Shown here: positions 56,269-64,000 of the stretch, one piece after another
How the letters are laid out: every line of letters begins with the position of its first letter
How positions within the stretch are numbered: position 1 is the first letter of the stretch
Translations under genes and position numbers: made by a program
Notes under the pieces: generated by a model
The model's database searches: none
What the model was told of the DNA's origin: nothing
Seen by the model: only the letters and a program-made list of their open reading frames with translations
Assembly: GCA_016717345.1 (NCBI GenBank)
Contig: JADKFR010000001.1
Span: forward strand, 186,001 to 250,000
DNA from: Propionibacteriaceae bacterium
Lineage (GTDB): Bacteria; Actinomycetota; Actinomycetes; Propionibacteriales; Propionibacteriaceae
DNA: 64,000 nt
Direction of reading: 5' to 3'

Positions 56269-57105
56269 ATGAAGCGTCGTTTCGGCATCGTCCTGGCCGC
56301 CGCCGTAGCTCTCGGCTTGAGCCTCCCCACCGCGGCCGCCCAGGCCGCGCCGGTTGCCGTCAGCCCGAACTACCTGGCAGCCGGTGATTCGATCACCACC
56401 GGACTCGGGGTGTCTTCGGCCCAGGCGTTCCCCAGCCGTCTGGACGCAGCCAGCCGGAAGCTCACGCTGGCGAATGTGGCCACGCCGGGGGCCGGACTGG
56501 CCGCGGTCGGCGCCCAACTGGCCCTCTACCCGGGCGATAAGGAGGCTGTGACCAAGATCACCCTCACGGTGGGCGCCAACGACATCCAGTGGGTCGACAT
56601 CCTGCTGGCCTGCCTCAATCAGCCGGTCGGGTCACCGTGCGCCCAACGGGTCGTCGCCCCGCCGGCCACCACCGTCCAGAACCTCGTGGACGCGGGATTC
56701 GTCGGCCTCCCCGCCGGCGTACAGACCCTGCTGGCAGGGGCTCACCAGGCGTACCCGAACGCACGCATCCACGTCGCCGGGTACTACGAGCTGTTCGGGT
56801 CACACAAACGCACCTGCCAGTTGGGCAACGGCTACTTCATCACGGCCGCCGACAAGGCCTGGTACAACGCCACCATCCTGCGCCTCAATGCCGTCCTCAA
56901 GGGGGCCGTCGCCGCGACGAACGCCAGCGTGCCCGGCTCGCCGATCACATACGTCAGCGTCGCCTCACGCTTCAACGGGCATGGTCTGTGCGACTCCGCC
57001 ACACCGTGGGTCATCGGGTCGGAGAATCTCGGTGCCGCCGGTCACCCGACCGCCAAGGGCCAGCAGGCCTACGCCAACGCCTTGTTCGCCGCCGGCGTCC
57101 GCTGA
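56269..57105 (+). CDS. Secreted SGNH/GDSL hydrolase
   Basis: A 278-residue exported esterase/lipase-like enzyme. A signal peptide (MKRRFGIVLAAAVALGLSL to AQA) precedes the block I motif YLAAGDSITTGLG with the nucleophile Ser41. Block III is TVGANDIQW and the final block is GAAGHPTAKG with the catalytic His. The Asp three residues before that His is replaced by Ala, so it may use a Ser-His dyad as some Streptomyces SGNH esterases do. Four cysteines probably form disulfides. The ATG at 56269 follows AGAAGGGAA. It ends at a strong hairpin. Confidence 0.88.
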   Translation: MKRRFGIVLAAAVALGLSLPTAAAQAAPVAVSPNYLAAGDSITTGLGVSSAQAFPSRLDAASRKLTLANVATPGAGLAAVGAQLALYPGDKEAVTKITLTVGANDIQWVDILLACLNQPVGSPCAQRVVAPPATTVQNLVDAGFVGLPAGVQTLLAGAHQAYPNARIHVAGYYELFGSHKRTCQLGNGYFITAADKAWYNATILRLNAVLKGAVAATNASVPGSPITYVSVASRFNGHGLCDSATPWVIGSENLGAAGHPTAKGQQAYANALFAAGVR

Positions 57106-57126
57106 CCGATTGACCTCCACCAACCG

Positions 57127-57177
57127 CTGAGAACGCCGCTGGCGGCCCCCTTGGGGGGCCGCCAGCGGCGTTCTCAG
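57127..57177. terminator. Bidirectional terminator hairpin
   Basis: A perfect inverted repeat with 23-bp arms and a 5-base loop lies between the convergent SGNH hydrolase and fused phosphorylase genes. No T run follows, but the long stem between convergent genes makes terminator function likely in either direction. Confidence 0.75.
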
Positions 57178-57196
57178 CTCACGTCAACAGGCGTCT

Positions 57197-59803
57197 TCAA
57201 CTGCTGAAGCCGAGCTCCACTCCCCCGGCATCCGTGGCGGTGATCACAAAGCTGGTCGCCGTCAGGTCCGCCATCAGCGTGGCGGTGTTGCCGTTCTTCG
57301 ACCACGTGATCCGTAGCTGATCAGCAGGCGTCACCGCCACCTCACAGCTGGCATCGAAGCCGAAGGCCCCGAAGGTGTTCCGGAACCGCAACAACTCCAG
57401 CTGGCGCTGCACGACCGGTTGGAGCAGGCCGGCCGCCACGTCGTCCGGCGACAGGTTGGTGCGGTTGATCTCCTTGTGGCCACCCGATCCGGCCTTCTCG
57501 ACCGCAGCGTGGTTGTTCCTGCCCGCAAAGAGGTCGAGGTACCAGACCTGGGGCTTGCCGGGCATGAAGAGCTGGATCGCGCGGGCCAACAGCATCCGGG
57601 CATCGCTGTCCCCCAGCGCGCTGTAGTAGGTGGCGTTGACCTGGTAGTAGATGTTCTTCGCGCCGTGCAGGTCCTTGACGTAGCCGCCTCGACCCTTGAT
57701 GGTGTCGATCAGGGCCTGGATGCGTTCTTCGTCCAGCAGCCCCTTCAGGTCGAGCAGCGGGATGCCGTCGTGGCAGCCCAGCATGTTGACCGTCCGGATG
57801 CCCTTGCCGAGCAGATCGCCGATCCAGCCCTTGAGAGTGGTTGCGTCCTGGCGGTCGAAAGCGTCGATCAGCAGCCCGGGAAGGAAGAAGTCGTAGGTCA
57901 TGAAGCCCTTGGCCGCAATGGTTTCGTGGATCTTCTCCGCGTAGGTGGAGTGGATCTCCGGCAGCAGCTTCAAGCCGCGCTGATCAGCGAGCTGTTTCAC
58001 CTTGCCCAGGACATCCCAGGTGCCGGGATCGTTGAGGAAGTTCTTCAGGCCCGGTTCCTTGGGGGCGTAGGCGAAGGCGTCGAGCCGCACGATCTGAGCC
58101 CCGTACCCGGCGAGCTTGTCGAGTGTCTCGGCGTAGAAGTCCCACACCAGCGGGGACTTGATGTTCAGGTCCATCTGGCCCAGATACCGACGCTTCGACT
58201 CCACGAGTTCCACCACCGCGTCGCGAACGTCTTCGTAGCCGGTGAAATCCGCCTCGGACGGCTTCTTGCCTTCCCGGATCGCCGTGGCGACCCGTTCCGC
58301 CAGCAGCTCGGCGCGGCCGTACTGCAGCCCCGCGGCGTGCATCAGGTCCTGGGTGTCGGGGGCGGTGTACCGCACCTCCTGGTAGAAGGTGTTCCAGTAG
58401 GGCTTCTCACTGCCGTCCGGCAGGCGCACCATCAGGATCGGCAGCCCGGGCTTGCGGAAGAACATGTCCTTGATGAGTTCGGCGTCCGGCTGGACGTAGC
58501 CGTCAGCGGTCATCTCGCCGTGGCCGGCCCAGAACGCGTTCCAGTCGATGAAGAAGTCGGCGTACTTCGACCGCTCACCCTTGGCCAGGATGTCCTGGAA
58601 CTGCGGGGAGAGCACCGAGGCATGGTTGAGGATGAAGTCGAACTTGAAGTCGATACCCTCCTCGGCCAGCGCCGGCAAATCGTCCGGGGTCGTGAACCGA
58701 TCGCTCAGGTTGTAGTCGATCACCGAGAAGCCGCGGTCCAGGTCGGTATTGAAGATGCTGGGGAGCAGGTAGGCGGAGCTGAACACGTCCTTGAGTTCGG
58801 GACGCCGGACGAAGTCCACCAGATCCGACAGGGTGCCCCCGATGCTGTCGGGATACACGTTCAGCATCGGCCCTGCCGCCGGCAGGTCGGCGCCCATCGC
58901 CTTCAAGTACTCGTCGTACTCAAGGAGCCCGCCGCCCTTCGCCACGATGATGAGCGCCTTGCGCGCCTGGGATCGGAGTTTCGCCTGCTCCAACTCCAGC
59001 ACCACCGTGGTGAACGGGCTGTCCACCGCACCGTCCCGGCTGCGCGCCCGGCGGTGCGCCAAGGTCTCCTCCGGGGTGCTGTTGAGCAGGATCGGGATGT
59101 CGACACCGGTCAGGTAGTCGTTGTTCCCGTGGGTCCATTCGACGACGATCACCTGCGTGTCGGTGACGTCCACCTCGTCGTACCACAGCGCGTCCGGCGT
59201 CCGCCCCATGCGCTTGAGCATCAGGGAGCCAGCCCCGTCGTGGAACGCCGCGAGGATCCGGCTGATCTCAGCGAAATCCACTTCGGCGGGCGTGCCCAGA
59301 TAGCCGGCCAAGGCCTTGCGCCCCGCCTTCTGGTAGGTCGTCAGCCAGGGGTGGGTGGCCACGAAGGTTGCGTCCGCGTCGCGATCGGAGGCTTGAAGAT
59401 CGGCCAGGGCGGCGCGCACGGTCGGGTCATAGCTGCCCGCCGCCACCAGGCCCTGGAGCCCGCCGGCGCGAAAGACGCGCAGGCGTTCGGCATCGTTGGC
59501 GGAGGGAACCCGGCGCGGGTAGTTGTCCCCCGAGAGCACGTACGCGCCCACGCCGAGGGCGTTCAGCCCGTAGGCCAACAACGACCCGGTCTCCGACTTC
59601 CCGACCCCCGAACCGCCGTGGACGGCCACGACGGCCCGGTGGTGGGGTGAGTCGGCCAGAAGTGGTTGGAGCGACTCCCACAACGGGGGGAAGATCGCCT
59701 GGGCCTTGGCCACGTGATCGTCGGTGATCTGGACCTTGTCGCCTGGCATGTCCCCTGTGGGAATGGCGTTGAAATCCGTTACTGCCGGGAAATTCGCCCG
59801 CAT
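57197..59803 (-). CDS. P-loop kinase fused to GH13_18-type (sucrose-phosphorylase-like) domain
   Basis: An 868-residue fusion. Residues 1 to about 330 form a P-loop kinase-like domain with Walker A VHGGSGVGKS (63-70), a DNYPRRVPSANDAERL segment of uridine- or sulfate-kinase type and a VIVVEWTHGNNDYL strand. From about 335 on the protein is GH13 subfamily 18, the sucrose phosphorylase group: FILNHASVLSPQFQDILAKGE, nucleophile Asp575 in RLDAFAYAPKEPG, acid/base Glu616 in LLPEIHSTY, and Asp679 in LGCHDGIPLLD. The spacing resembles that of sucrose phosphorylase. The ATG at 59803 has AGGAGG upstream. It is divergent from the secreted peptidoglycan hydrolase. Confidence 0.85.
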   Translation of the reverse strand: MRANFPAVTDFNAIPTGDMPGDKVQITDDHVAKAQAIFPPLWESLQPLLADSPHHRAVVAVHGGSGVGKSETGSLLAYGLNALGVGAYVLSGDNYPRRVPSANDAERLRVFRAGGLQGLVAAGSYDPTVRAALADLQASDRDADATFVATHPWLTTYQKAGRKALAGYLGTPAEVDFAEISRILAAFHDGAGSLMLKRMGRTPDALWYDEVDVTDTQVIVVEWTHGNNDYLTGVDIPILLNSTPEETLAHRRARSRDGAVDSPFTTVVLELEQAKLRSQARKALIIVAKGGGLLEYDEYLKAMGADLPAAGPMLNVYPDSIGGTLSDLVDFVRRPELKDVFSSAYLLPSIFNTDLDRGFSVIDYNLSDRFTTPDDLPALAEEGIDFKFDFILNHASVLSPQFQDILAKGERSKYADFFIDWNAFWAGHGEMTADGYVQPDAELIKDMFFRKPGLPILMVRLPDGSEKPYWNTFYQEVRYTAPDTQDLMHAAGLQYGRAELLAERVATAIREGKKPSEADFTGYEDVRDAVVELVESKRRYLGQMDLNIKSPLVWDFYAETLDKLAGYGAQIVRLDAFAYAPKEPGLKNFLNDPGTWDVLGKVKQLADQRGLKLLPEIHSTYAEKIHETIAAKGFMTYDFFLPGLLIDAFDRQDATTLKGWIGDLLGKGIRTVNMLGCHDGIPLLDLKGLLDEERIQALIDTIKGRGGYVKDLHGAKNIYYQVNATYYSALGDSDARMLLARAIQLFMPGKPQVWYLDLFAGRNNHAAVEKAGSGGHKEINRTNLSPDDVAAGLLQPVVQRQLELLRFRNTFGAFGFDASCEVAVTPADQLRITWSKNGNTATLMADLTATSFVITATDAGGVELGFSS

Positions 59804-59941
59804 TGCCGTCCTCCTGGCTACTGGTGATTGCAAGCTCCAGCAGCCTATCCAAGATGGTCTCGCGCAGAGGCGAAACCCGTCGCGAGACCGAGCTCGTCGC
59901 AACGTCAGGTCGAGATTCCGTCCAACCCTCAACCATCCAAC

Positions 59942-59960
59942 CCTCAAGGCCGACTTGAGG
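59942..59960. repeat. Inverted repeat (CCTCAAG-5-CTTGAGG) ahead of the leader RNA
   Basis: A perfect 7-bp dyad with a 5-base centre, just upstream of the structured leader. It could be an operator or the first stem of the leader. Confidence 0.6.
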
Positions 59961-59961
59961 C

Positions 59962-60065
59962 GCCGAAACGAGGCTAACCCCTTGTCAGAGAGGTTTGACT
60001 GGTGCGGCCTTCGCGCCGGAGTCTCAAGGGGAACCTTGCCCCTTTCAGGGGGGATAGGTAGGAAA
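59962..60065 (+). ncRNA. Structured 5' leader, candidate c-di-AMP (ydaO/yuaA-type) riboswitch
   Basis: The leader of the peptidoglycan hydrolase gene folds convincingly. CCCCTTG (59978-59984) pairs with CAAGGGG (60025-60031); GACTGGTGCG pairs with CGCGCCGGAGTC around a CCTT-type loop; CCCC-TTTCA-GGGG forms a final hairpin just before AGGTAGGA and the start codon. The GGGGAACC element and the location upstream of an NlpC/P60 wall hydrolase match actinobacterial c-di-AMP riboswitches. The exact family is inferred by eye. Confidence 0.5.
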
Positions 60066-60071
60066 CCGCTT

Positions 60072-62279
60072 ATGAAGTATTCCTCGCGAGTGGTATCCGT
60101 GATCATGGGAGTGGCCCTGGTCTTCGGGCTGGTGGGTACGGGGGTTCCTACCGCCGTCGCCGCCACGACCACTGAAAGCGCCAAGAAGTCCTTCATCGCG
60201 AGCATCGTCAGCGCAGCGCAGAGCGCCCAACGCCAGTGGGGCGTGCCGGCCTCGGTCTCCATCGCCCAGGCCATCGAGTCCACGGACTACGGGACCAGCA
60301 AGCTGGCGACCCAGGCACGCAACTACTTCGGGATCAAGTGCCGGGCCCAGATGACCGCGGGGGGCTTCGCCAGCCTCGCCGCAGCACAGGTCGGAAAGCC
60401 ATACGTGCTGGGTGCTGAAGCGCTGGCCTCCAACCCCGATCCCAAGAAGTTCGACTGCTCAGAATTGGTGGAGTGGCTCTATTCCCGCTCCGGTAACAAG
60501 ATCACCGACCTGGCAGCTGCGCAGTACAACGCCACCAAGCCGGTCTCCGGATCGCCGCGGACGGGAGACCTCGTCTTCCTGCGCAACAACCCCGCCCGAT
60601 CGAACGGCATCGGTCATGTGGCCGTACTCACCAAGAAGCTGGCCTCGGGCGACTGGGAGATCATCGAGGCCCGCGGACGCGCCTACGGCGTGGTCAAGAC
60701 GACCCTCAGCTACTGGAAGCAACGCAGCTACTACGCCGGCCTGCGGCGTTCCGCCTCCTTGAAGTTCGCGGGCTCCGAGGGTGTGGCGCTGGCCTCGGCG
60801 GCGACCAACTACCAGTCCGGCTGCTTCTCGGTCACGTCGAGTTCAGGAACCGTCACGAAATACAGCAGCTACTCCTCGCTCAGCTATTCGTTCAAGGACC
60901 ATGCGTCCAGCATCGCCAACGACTCCGCGTACAAGGCCGCACGGGCGGTGATCGCAGATCTCCCCGCCTTCATCGATGCCGTCGCCAAGGTCGAGGAGCC
61001 GAACGCCGCGGCCGCCTACGCCAAGACCATCAAGTCCTTGATTTCCAGTGAAAACCTCACCGACTACGACGTCGTCCCGATGAACGTGATGCTGCTCTCG
61101 GGCGCCAAGGGCCCGAAGGTCACCGCGCTGCAGCACCTGTTGGCGCACGCCGGCTCGACCGTGAAGGCGACCGGTGCGTTCGACGCCGCCACGGTCACCG
61201 CGGTCAAGGCGTTCCAGTCCACCAAGAAGCTCACCGTGGACGGCGAGGTGGGCCCCATCACCCTCAGCGCGCTGATCTCCCAGATCGGGTCGGGCGCCAG
61301 CGGCAGCCGGGTCAGCGCGCTGCACGCCCTGCTGTCCGGCTTGGACTACGAGACCACGAGCGGAGCCTCCTTCGGGGCCGCGACACAGGCATCGGTCAAG
61401 GCCTTCCAGACCGCTGCCGGGCTCACCGCCACCGGGGTGGCGACCACCAACACCTGGGCGAAGCTGTTCATGGCCCTCGACCCGGCCCCCCAACCCACCG
61501 TCAAGGGTGGCGCGACCCTCGGGGCGACCCTGAGCGCCGTCTCCGGCACCTGGGGCCCCGGCACTGTCGACCTCTCCTACCAGTGGTACCGCGGCAGCAC
61601 CGCCATCAAGGGCGCCACGTCCACCACGTATGTCGTGCAACCCGCGGACGTGGGCACCGCCCTCAAGGTGGCTGTCACCGGGACCAAGTCCGGCTATGTC
61701 GCCGTGACCCGCACCTCAACCGCCACCGCGCAGGTGCCCCCGGCGGCACTCACCGCGACCCCGATTCCGACCATCACCGGCACCCCGACCGTGGCACAAA
61801 CCTTGACCGCCGGGCCCGGCACCTGGGGCCCCGCCCCGGTCACCTTGGCCTATCAGTGGTACCGAGGCACCACCGCCATCAGTAACGCCACGACCGCCAG
61901 TTACGTCGTCCAGCCCGCCGACGCCGGCACCGCCCTCAGGGTGGCTGTCACCGGGACGAAGCCTGGGTACACCACGGTCACCAAGTCCTCGACCGCAACC
62001 GCAGCGGTTGCCAAGGCCACCCTGAAGGGAGCGACCCCGGCGATTGCCGGCACCCGGAAGGTCGGTGCCACCCTCACCGCCGGCCCGGGCACCTGGAGCC
62101 CCGGAGAAGTGACACTGTCCTATCAGTGGTATCGGGCCTCGACTGCCATCTCTGGGGCCACCAAGAAGACCTACCTGCTCACCAAAGCGGACAAGGGTGC
62201 CAAGATCACCGTCCGGGTGCGGGGAACGCTGACCGGGTACGTCACGCTCGACAAGCGCGCAACGGTCAGCATCGCCTGA
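60072..62279 (+). CDS. Secreted peptidoglycan hydrolase: NlpC/P60 inserted in a GH73-like domain, two PG-binding domains, three C-terminal repeats
   Basis: A 735-residue exported protein. After a signal peptide (to about VAA, residue 30) a GH73-like glucosaminidase domain begins with PASVSIAQAIESTDYGTSKLATQARNYFGIKC, catalytic Glu69. It is interrupted at about residue 97 by an NlpC/P60 peptidase (FDCSELVEWL with Cys129; GHVAVLT with His182), and then resumes with YQSGCFSV, FKDHASSI and AARAVI. Two PG-binding domains follow (about 337-465), then three repeats of about 85 residues with YQWYR and DxGTALxVAVTGTxxGY. It should cleave glycan and peptide bonds of the wall. The ATG at 60072 follows AGGTAGGA. 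Confidence 0.9.
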   Translation: MKYSSRVVSVIMGVALVFGLVGTGVPTAVAATTTESAKKSFIASIVSAAQSAQRQWGVPASVSIAQAIESTDYGTSKLATQARNYFGIKCRAQMTAGGFASLAAAQVGKPYVLGAEALASNPDPKKFDCSELVEWLYSRSGNKITDLAAAQYNATKPVSGSPRTGDLVFLRNNPARSNGIGHVAVLTKKLASGDWEIIEARGRAYGVVKTTLSYWKQRSYYAGLRRSASLKFAGSEGVALASAATNYQSGCFSVTSSSGTVTKYSSYSSLSYSFKDHASSIANDSAYKAARAVIADLPAFIDAVAKVEEPNAAAAYAKTIKSLISSENLTDYDVVPMNVMLLSGAKGPKVTALQHLLAHAGSTVKATGAFDAATVTAVKAFQSTKKLTVDGEVGPITLSALISQIGSGASGSRVSALHALLSGLDYETTSGASFGAATQASVKAFQTAAGLTATGVATTNTWAKLFMALDPAPQPTVKGGATLGATLSAVSGTWGPGTVDLSYQWYRGSTAIKGATSTTYVVQPADVGTALKVAVTGTKSGYVAVTRTSTATAQVPPAALTATPIPTITGTPTVAQTLTAGPGTWGPAPVTLAYQWYRGTTAISNATTASYVVQPADAGTALRVAVTGTKPGYTTVTKSSTATAAVAKATLKGATPAIAGTRKVGATLTAGPGTWSPGEVTLSYQWYRASTAISGATKKTYLLTKADKGAKITVRVRGTLTGYVTLDKRATVSIA

Positions 62280-62294
62280 GCCTGGCAGCGTCGG

Positions 62295-62894
62295 TCACCA
62301 GGCGCGGTTGGCGCACTTCGCCGTGATGGAGAACGGGAGCAGGCTGCCGTTCTTGGCGCCGTCCTCATAGACCATGGCCTTGCCCGCGACCCGATAGGTT
62401 GTGCCGGAGCTGGTCAGCACCGCCGAAGCTCCCTTGGCGGGCTTCGCGGCGTCGAAGCTGAGCTTCCTGGTGATGCCTTCGCTGTCCTCTCCGAACGCAC
62501 CGGCCAGCGTGGACACCGCGCCCGCTCGGGGGGTGAGCACGACCGTCAGATCGACTGTGCCGAAGAAGTCGTTGTTCACGTCGGCCAGGACAATCGTCGG
62601 GGCACCATTCACGGTCGCGCAGGTCCCGACGAAAGCGTCAGAGACCGTGTTGGAGAACAGGGTCATGCTGCCGGACGCCTTCACGGCGGGCTTGCTGGGA
62701 CTCGGACTGGGCGTCGGCGTGCCCGTCGCCGACGGTGTGGGTGAGGCGCTCGGCGTGGGCGAGAGCGGCACGGCGGTGGCGGTGGCGGGCGGCTTGGTGG
62801 TCGCGAACGAGTCACCGCCGAGCCAGGCGCACGCGGACAGGCTCATCGTCAGGCCCGCGACCGCGCAGAGGCTGAGCACTCGCTGCGGGGTCAC
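62295..62894 (-). CDS. Lipoprotein of unknown function
   Basis: A 199-residue lipoprotein. The signal ends in LSAC with the lipidated Cys22, followed by a Thr/Pro/Ser linker (PTPSASPTPSATGTPTPS) and a compact C-terminal domain beginning SMTLFSNTVSDAFVGTCATVNG with two cysteines (GTC and AKC) probably joined. This layout resembles the small actinobacterial lipoprotein antigens, but I cannot assign a family. The GTG start overlaps the stop of the winged-helix gene (GTGA) and GGGGGA precedes it, so translation is coupled. It converges on the peptidoglycan hydrolase with 15 bases between. Confidence 0.75.
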   Translation of the reverse strand: MTPQRVLSLCAVAGLTMSLSACAWLGGDSFATTKPPATATAVPLSPTPSASPTPSATGTPTPSPSPSKPAVKASGSMTLFSNTVSDAFVGTCATVNGAPTIVLADVNNDFFGTVDLTVVLTPRAGAVSTLAGAFGEDSEGITRKLSFDAAKPAKGASAVLTSSGTTYRVAGKAMVYEDGAKNGSLLPFSITAKCANRAW

Positions 62895-63354
62895 TCCCCC
62901 GTGTCGCCGAACTTCCACCGCAACTCCCTTCGCTCCCGCTGTGGCGGGGTCTTCAGCGTCCGCCACTCGTTGTTCCATGCTGGACCCTGACCTGCCTCAA
63001 ACCCCTGGCGACGCGCCAAGGCGATCAGCATCGCGGTGCGGGTGATGCCTCGACCCGAATCCAGGACCCCATTACCCCTCCGAAGGGGATCGTCCAGCGC
63101 TGACAGGGCTTCCCGGTGAAGCGGTAGCGCCAGGCCGGACGACCGCCCGCCGAGGGGAGCTTCTCCGTCCTGGCGATGAGCCCTTCCGATTCCAGCGCGT
63201 TCGTGATCCGCGCCGTCGCAGCCGGGGAAAGCCCTGAAGCCTCGGCCATCTCCGTGCGGGTGAGGTCGCCCCTGGTGTGGAGCACCCCCAACACCAGGCG
63301 ACGATTGTCCGCCAGTGTCGTGCTGGGCGTCGAGGGTCCGGTGCGAGGCAGCAC
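62891..63354 (-). pseudogene. Winged-helix regulator, apparent frameshift
   Basis: From the GTG at 63354 (GGAGG five bases upstream) the frame reads TTLADNRRLVLGVLHTRGDLTRTEMAEASGLSPAATARITNALESEGLIARTEKLPSAGGRPAWRYRF, a MarR/ROK-type winged helix with a basic wing. Near 63110-63130 it must change frame to continue EALSALDDPLRRGNG, GRGITRTAMLIALARRQGFEAG, NNEWRTLKTPPQRERRELRW to the stop at 62891, which is coupled to the lipoprotein start. The second frame has strong third-position GC. One indel therefore splits an otherwise sensible gene; sequencing error is possible. Confidence 0.6.
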
Positions 63355-63499
63355 GGCGACCTCCGGTTTCGCGAGGCAATAAGGGTCGTCCGCCGCCCGG
63401 TGCGAGCGCGACGCTCTCGTCCGGATCCTAGCCCCCGGGACGCGGCCGGCTGGCGGGTTCGCTCTCGACCTCCGGCGCACGGTGTGATCGGATGGCAGG
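63355..63499. other. Divergent intergenic region
   Basis: A 145-base interval between the winged-helix gene and the last gene. No clear promoter stands out for either direction. Confidence 0.4.
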
Positions 63500-64000
63500 G
63501 TGACTGCGCAGCGAGAGGTGCCCCGGGTCGCCGCGGATGACCTGGCGAGTGAGCTCGAACTGGTCCGGGAAGCCCGGATCGACGACCTCCTGGGGGGCGA
63601 CCGCCGCCAGCCTCGCGAGGCCAGCGGCGTCCATTTCGCGAACGGCCACCTGCACGTGGTGTTCGACAACACCGCCGAGATCCTGCGCCTCAGGCCGGAT
63701 TGGGACAGTGCCGGGGAGGCTCCCGTCCTGATGGATTCCCAGGCCCGCGGGGGGTACGAGGACATCACGTACCAACCCGACGCAGCGCGCTGGTACTGCC
63801 TGATCGAGGCGTCCCAGACGCCGGCCGGAACCTACCAACCAGGCATTGACGAGTTCGACGCGTCGTTTCGCCTCCTGGGAAGTCACTGGCTGGAGTATCA
63901 GGTGAAGCGCGAGAACAAGGGCATCGAAGGCCTCTCGACGCTGCGGCACCACGGCGAGGACTACCTGCTCGGGCTGTGCGAGGGCAACGCCTGCAAGAGC
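63500..64000 (+). CDS. Uncharacterised protein, 3' partial
   Basis: From the GTG at 63500 the frame is open to the window edge (167 codons). It reads TAQREVPRVAADDLASELELVREARIDDLLGG, VHFANGHLHVVFDNTAEILRL, GYEDITYQPDAARWYCLIEAS and GIEGLSTLRHHGEDYLLGLCEGN. The GxEGL...DYLLGLCEGN pattern is reminiscent of beta-propeller proteins of the esterase-like phytase or SdiA-regulated type, but this cannot be confirmed without the rest. No strong ribosome site is visible. Third-position GC is strong, so it is a real gene. Confidence 0.7.
   Translation, partial: MTAQREVPRVAADDLASELELVREARIDDLLGGDRRQPREASGVHFANGHLHVVFDNTAEILRLRPDWDSAGEAPVLMDSQARGGYEDITYQPDAARWYCLIEASQTPAGTYQPGIDEFDASFRLLGSHWLEYQVKRENKGIEGLSTLRHHGEDYLLGLCEGNACKS

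Noticed and set aside
59804..60283. Upstream extension of the kinase-phosphorylase gene by 160 residues
   Set aside because: It would be antisense to the leader and start of the peptidoglycan hydrolase, and the ATG at 59803 has a strong ribosome site.

Overview
High-GC actinobacterial chromosome segment, probably from the Propionibacteriales. That placement is an inference from the GC content, from many GTG starts with apparently leaderless promoters, and from the gene set (PflA/PflB beside a formate/oxalate-type transporter, PyrR-PyrB-PyrC, EttA, Nei, PepN, DUF222/HNH protein). About 50 protein genes, one tRNA, one structured leader RNA, one IS element and several minisatellites can be supported.

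Layout. 1-9.7 kb: end of an NHL-repeat protein, a Cof-type phosphatase, a SAM methyltransferase, an alpha/beta-hydrolase-fold protein without catalytic Ser and His next to a large MalT-like LuxR regulator, a Na+/H+ antiporter fused to a UBP-type zinc finger, an Mth938-like protein and a lipoprotein serine protease. 9.7-16 kb: a Bcr/CflA-like MFS exporter, a G/C-homopolymer stretch that looks like a sequencing or assembly artefact, a decapitated carboxymuconolactone decarboxylase, DUF2255 protein, aldo/keto reductase, metallo-beta-lactamase-fold protein and a DUF4143-type ATPase. 16-21 kb: anaerobic pyruvate module pflB-pflA with a divergent OFA-type transporter. 21.1-23.9 kb: a decayed accessory patch on the 3' side of tRNA-Pro, with an XRE antitoxin-like gene, a frameshifted nucleotidyltransferase toxin, a second toxin remnant cut by an IS5-like element with a CTAG target duplication, and more G/C artefact. 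24-33 kb: an unknown protein overlapping nei, pepN, a small membrane protein, pyrR-pyrB-pyrC and a LacI regulator. 33-38.4 kb: acyl-CoA thioesterase and acyl-CoA synthetase, MarR regulator, ettA. 38.4-42 kb: DUF222/HNH protein with a LexA-like box, 1.5 kb of non-coding minisatellites, and an ssb paralogue preceded by two perfect actinobacterial DnaA boxes. 42-47 kb: two coupled dynamin-like GTPases and a PrsW-type protease. 47-54 kb: TetR-controlled efflux operon resembling YbhGFSR (two adaptors, two ATPases, two permeases) with two apparent frameshifts. 54-57 kb: degenerate aminoglycoside-phosphotransferase-like protein, M50-like protease, TetR and a secreted SGNH hydrolase. 57-64 kb: a P-loop kinase fused to a GH13_18-type phosphorylase, divergent from a secreted peptidoglycan hydrolase whose leader resembles a c-di-AMP riboswitch, then a lipoprotein with a coupled winged-helix gene, and a gene cut by the window edge.

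Gene cooperation. PflB, activated by PflA, would make acetyl-CoA and formate, and the divergent OFA carrier could export formate. PyrR would sense pyrimidine state for the overlapping pyrBC genes. The TetR gene heads its own exporter operon. Many regulators share one architecture: a -10 box of the form TANNNT exactly 6-7 nt before the start codon, often with a dyad on top of it, which suggests leaderless autoregulated transcripts.

The frameshifts in otherwise healthy operons, together with the G/C-only stretches, mean local sequence quality should be checked before any disruption is given a biological meaning.
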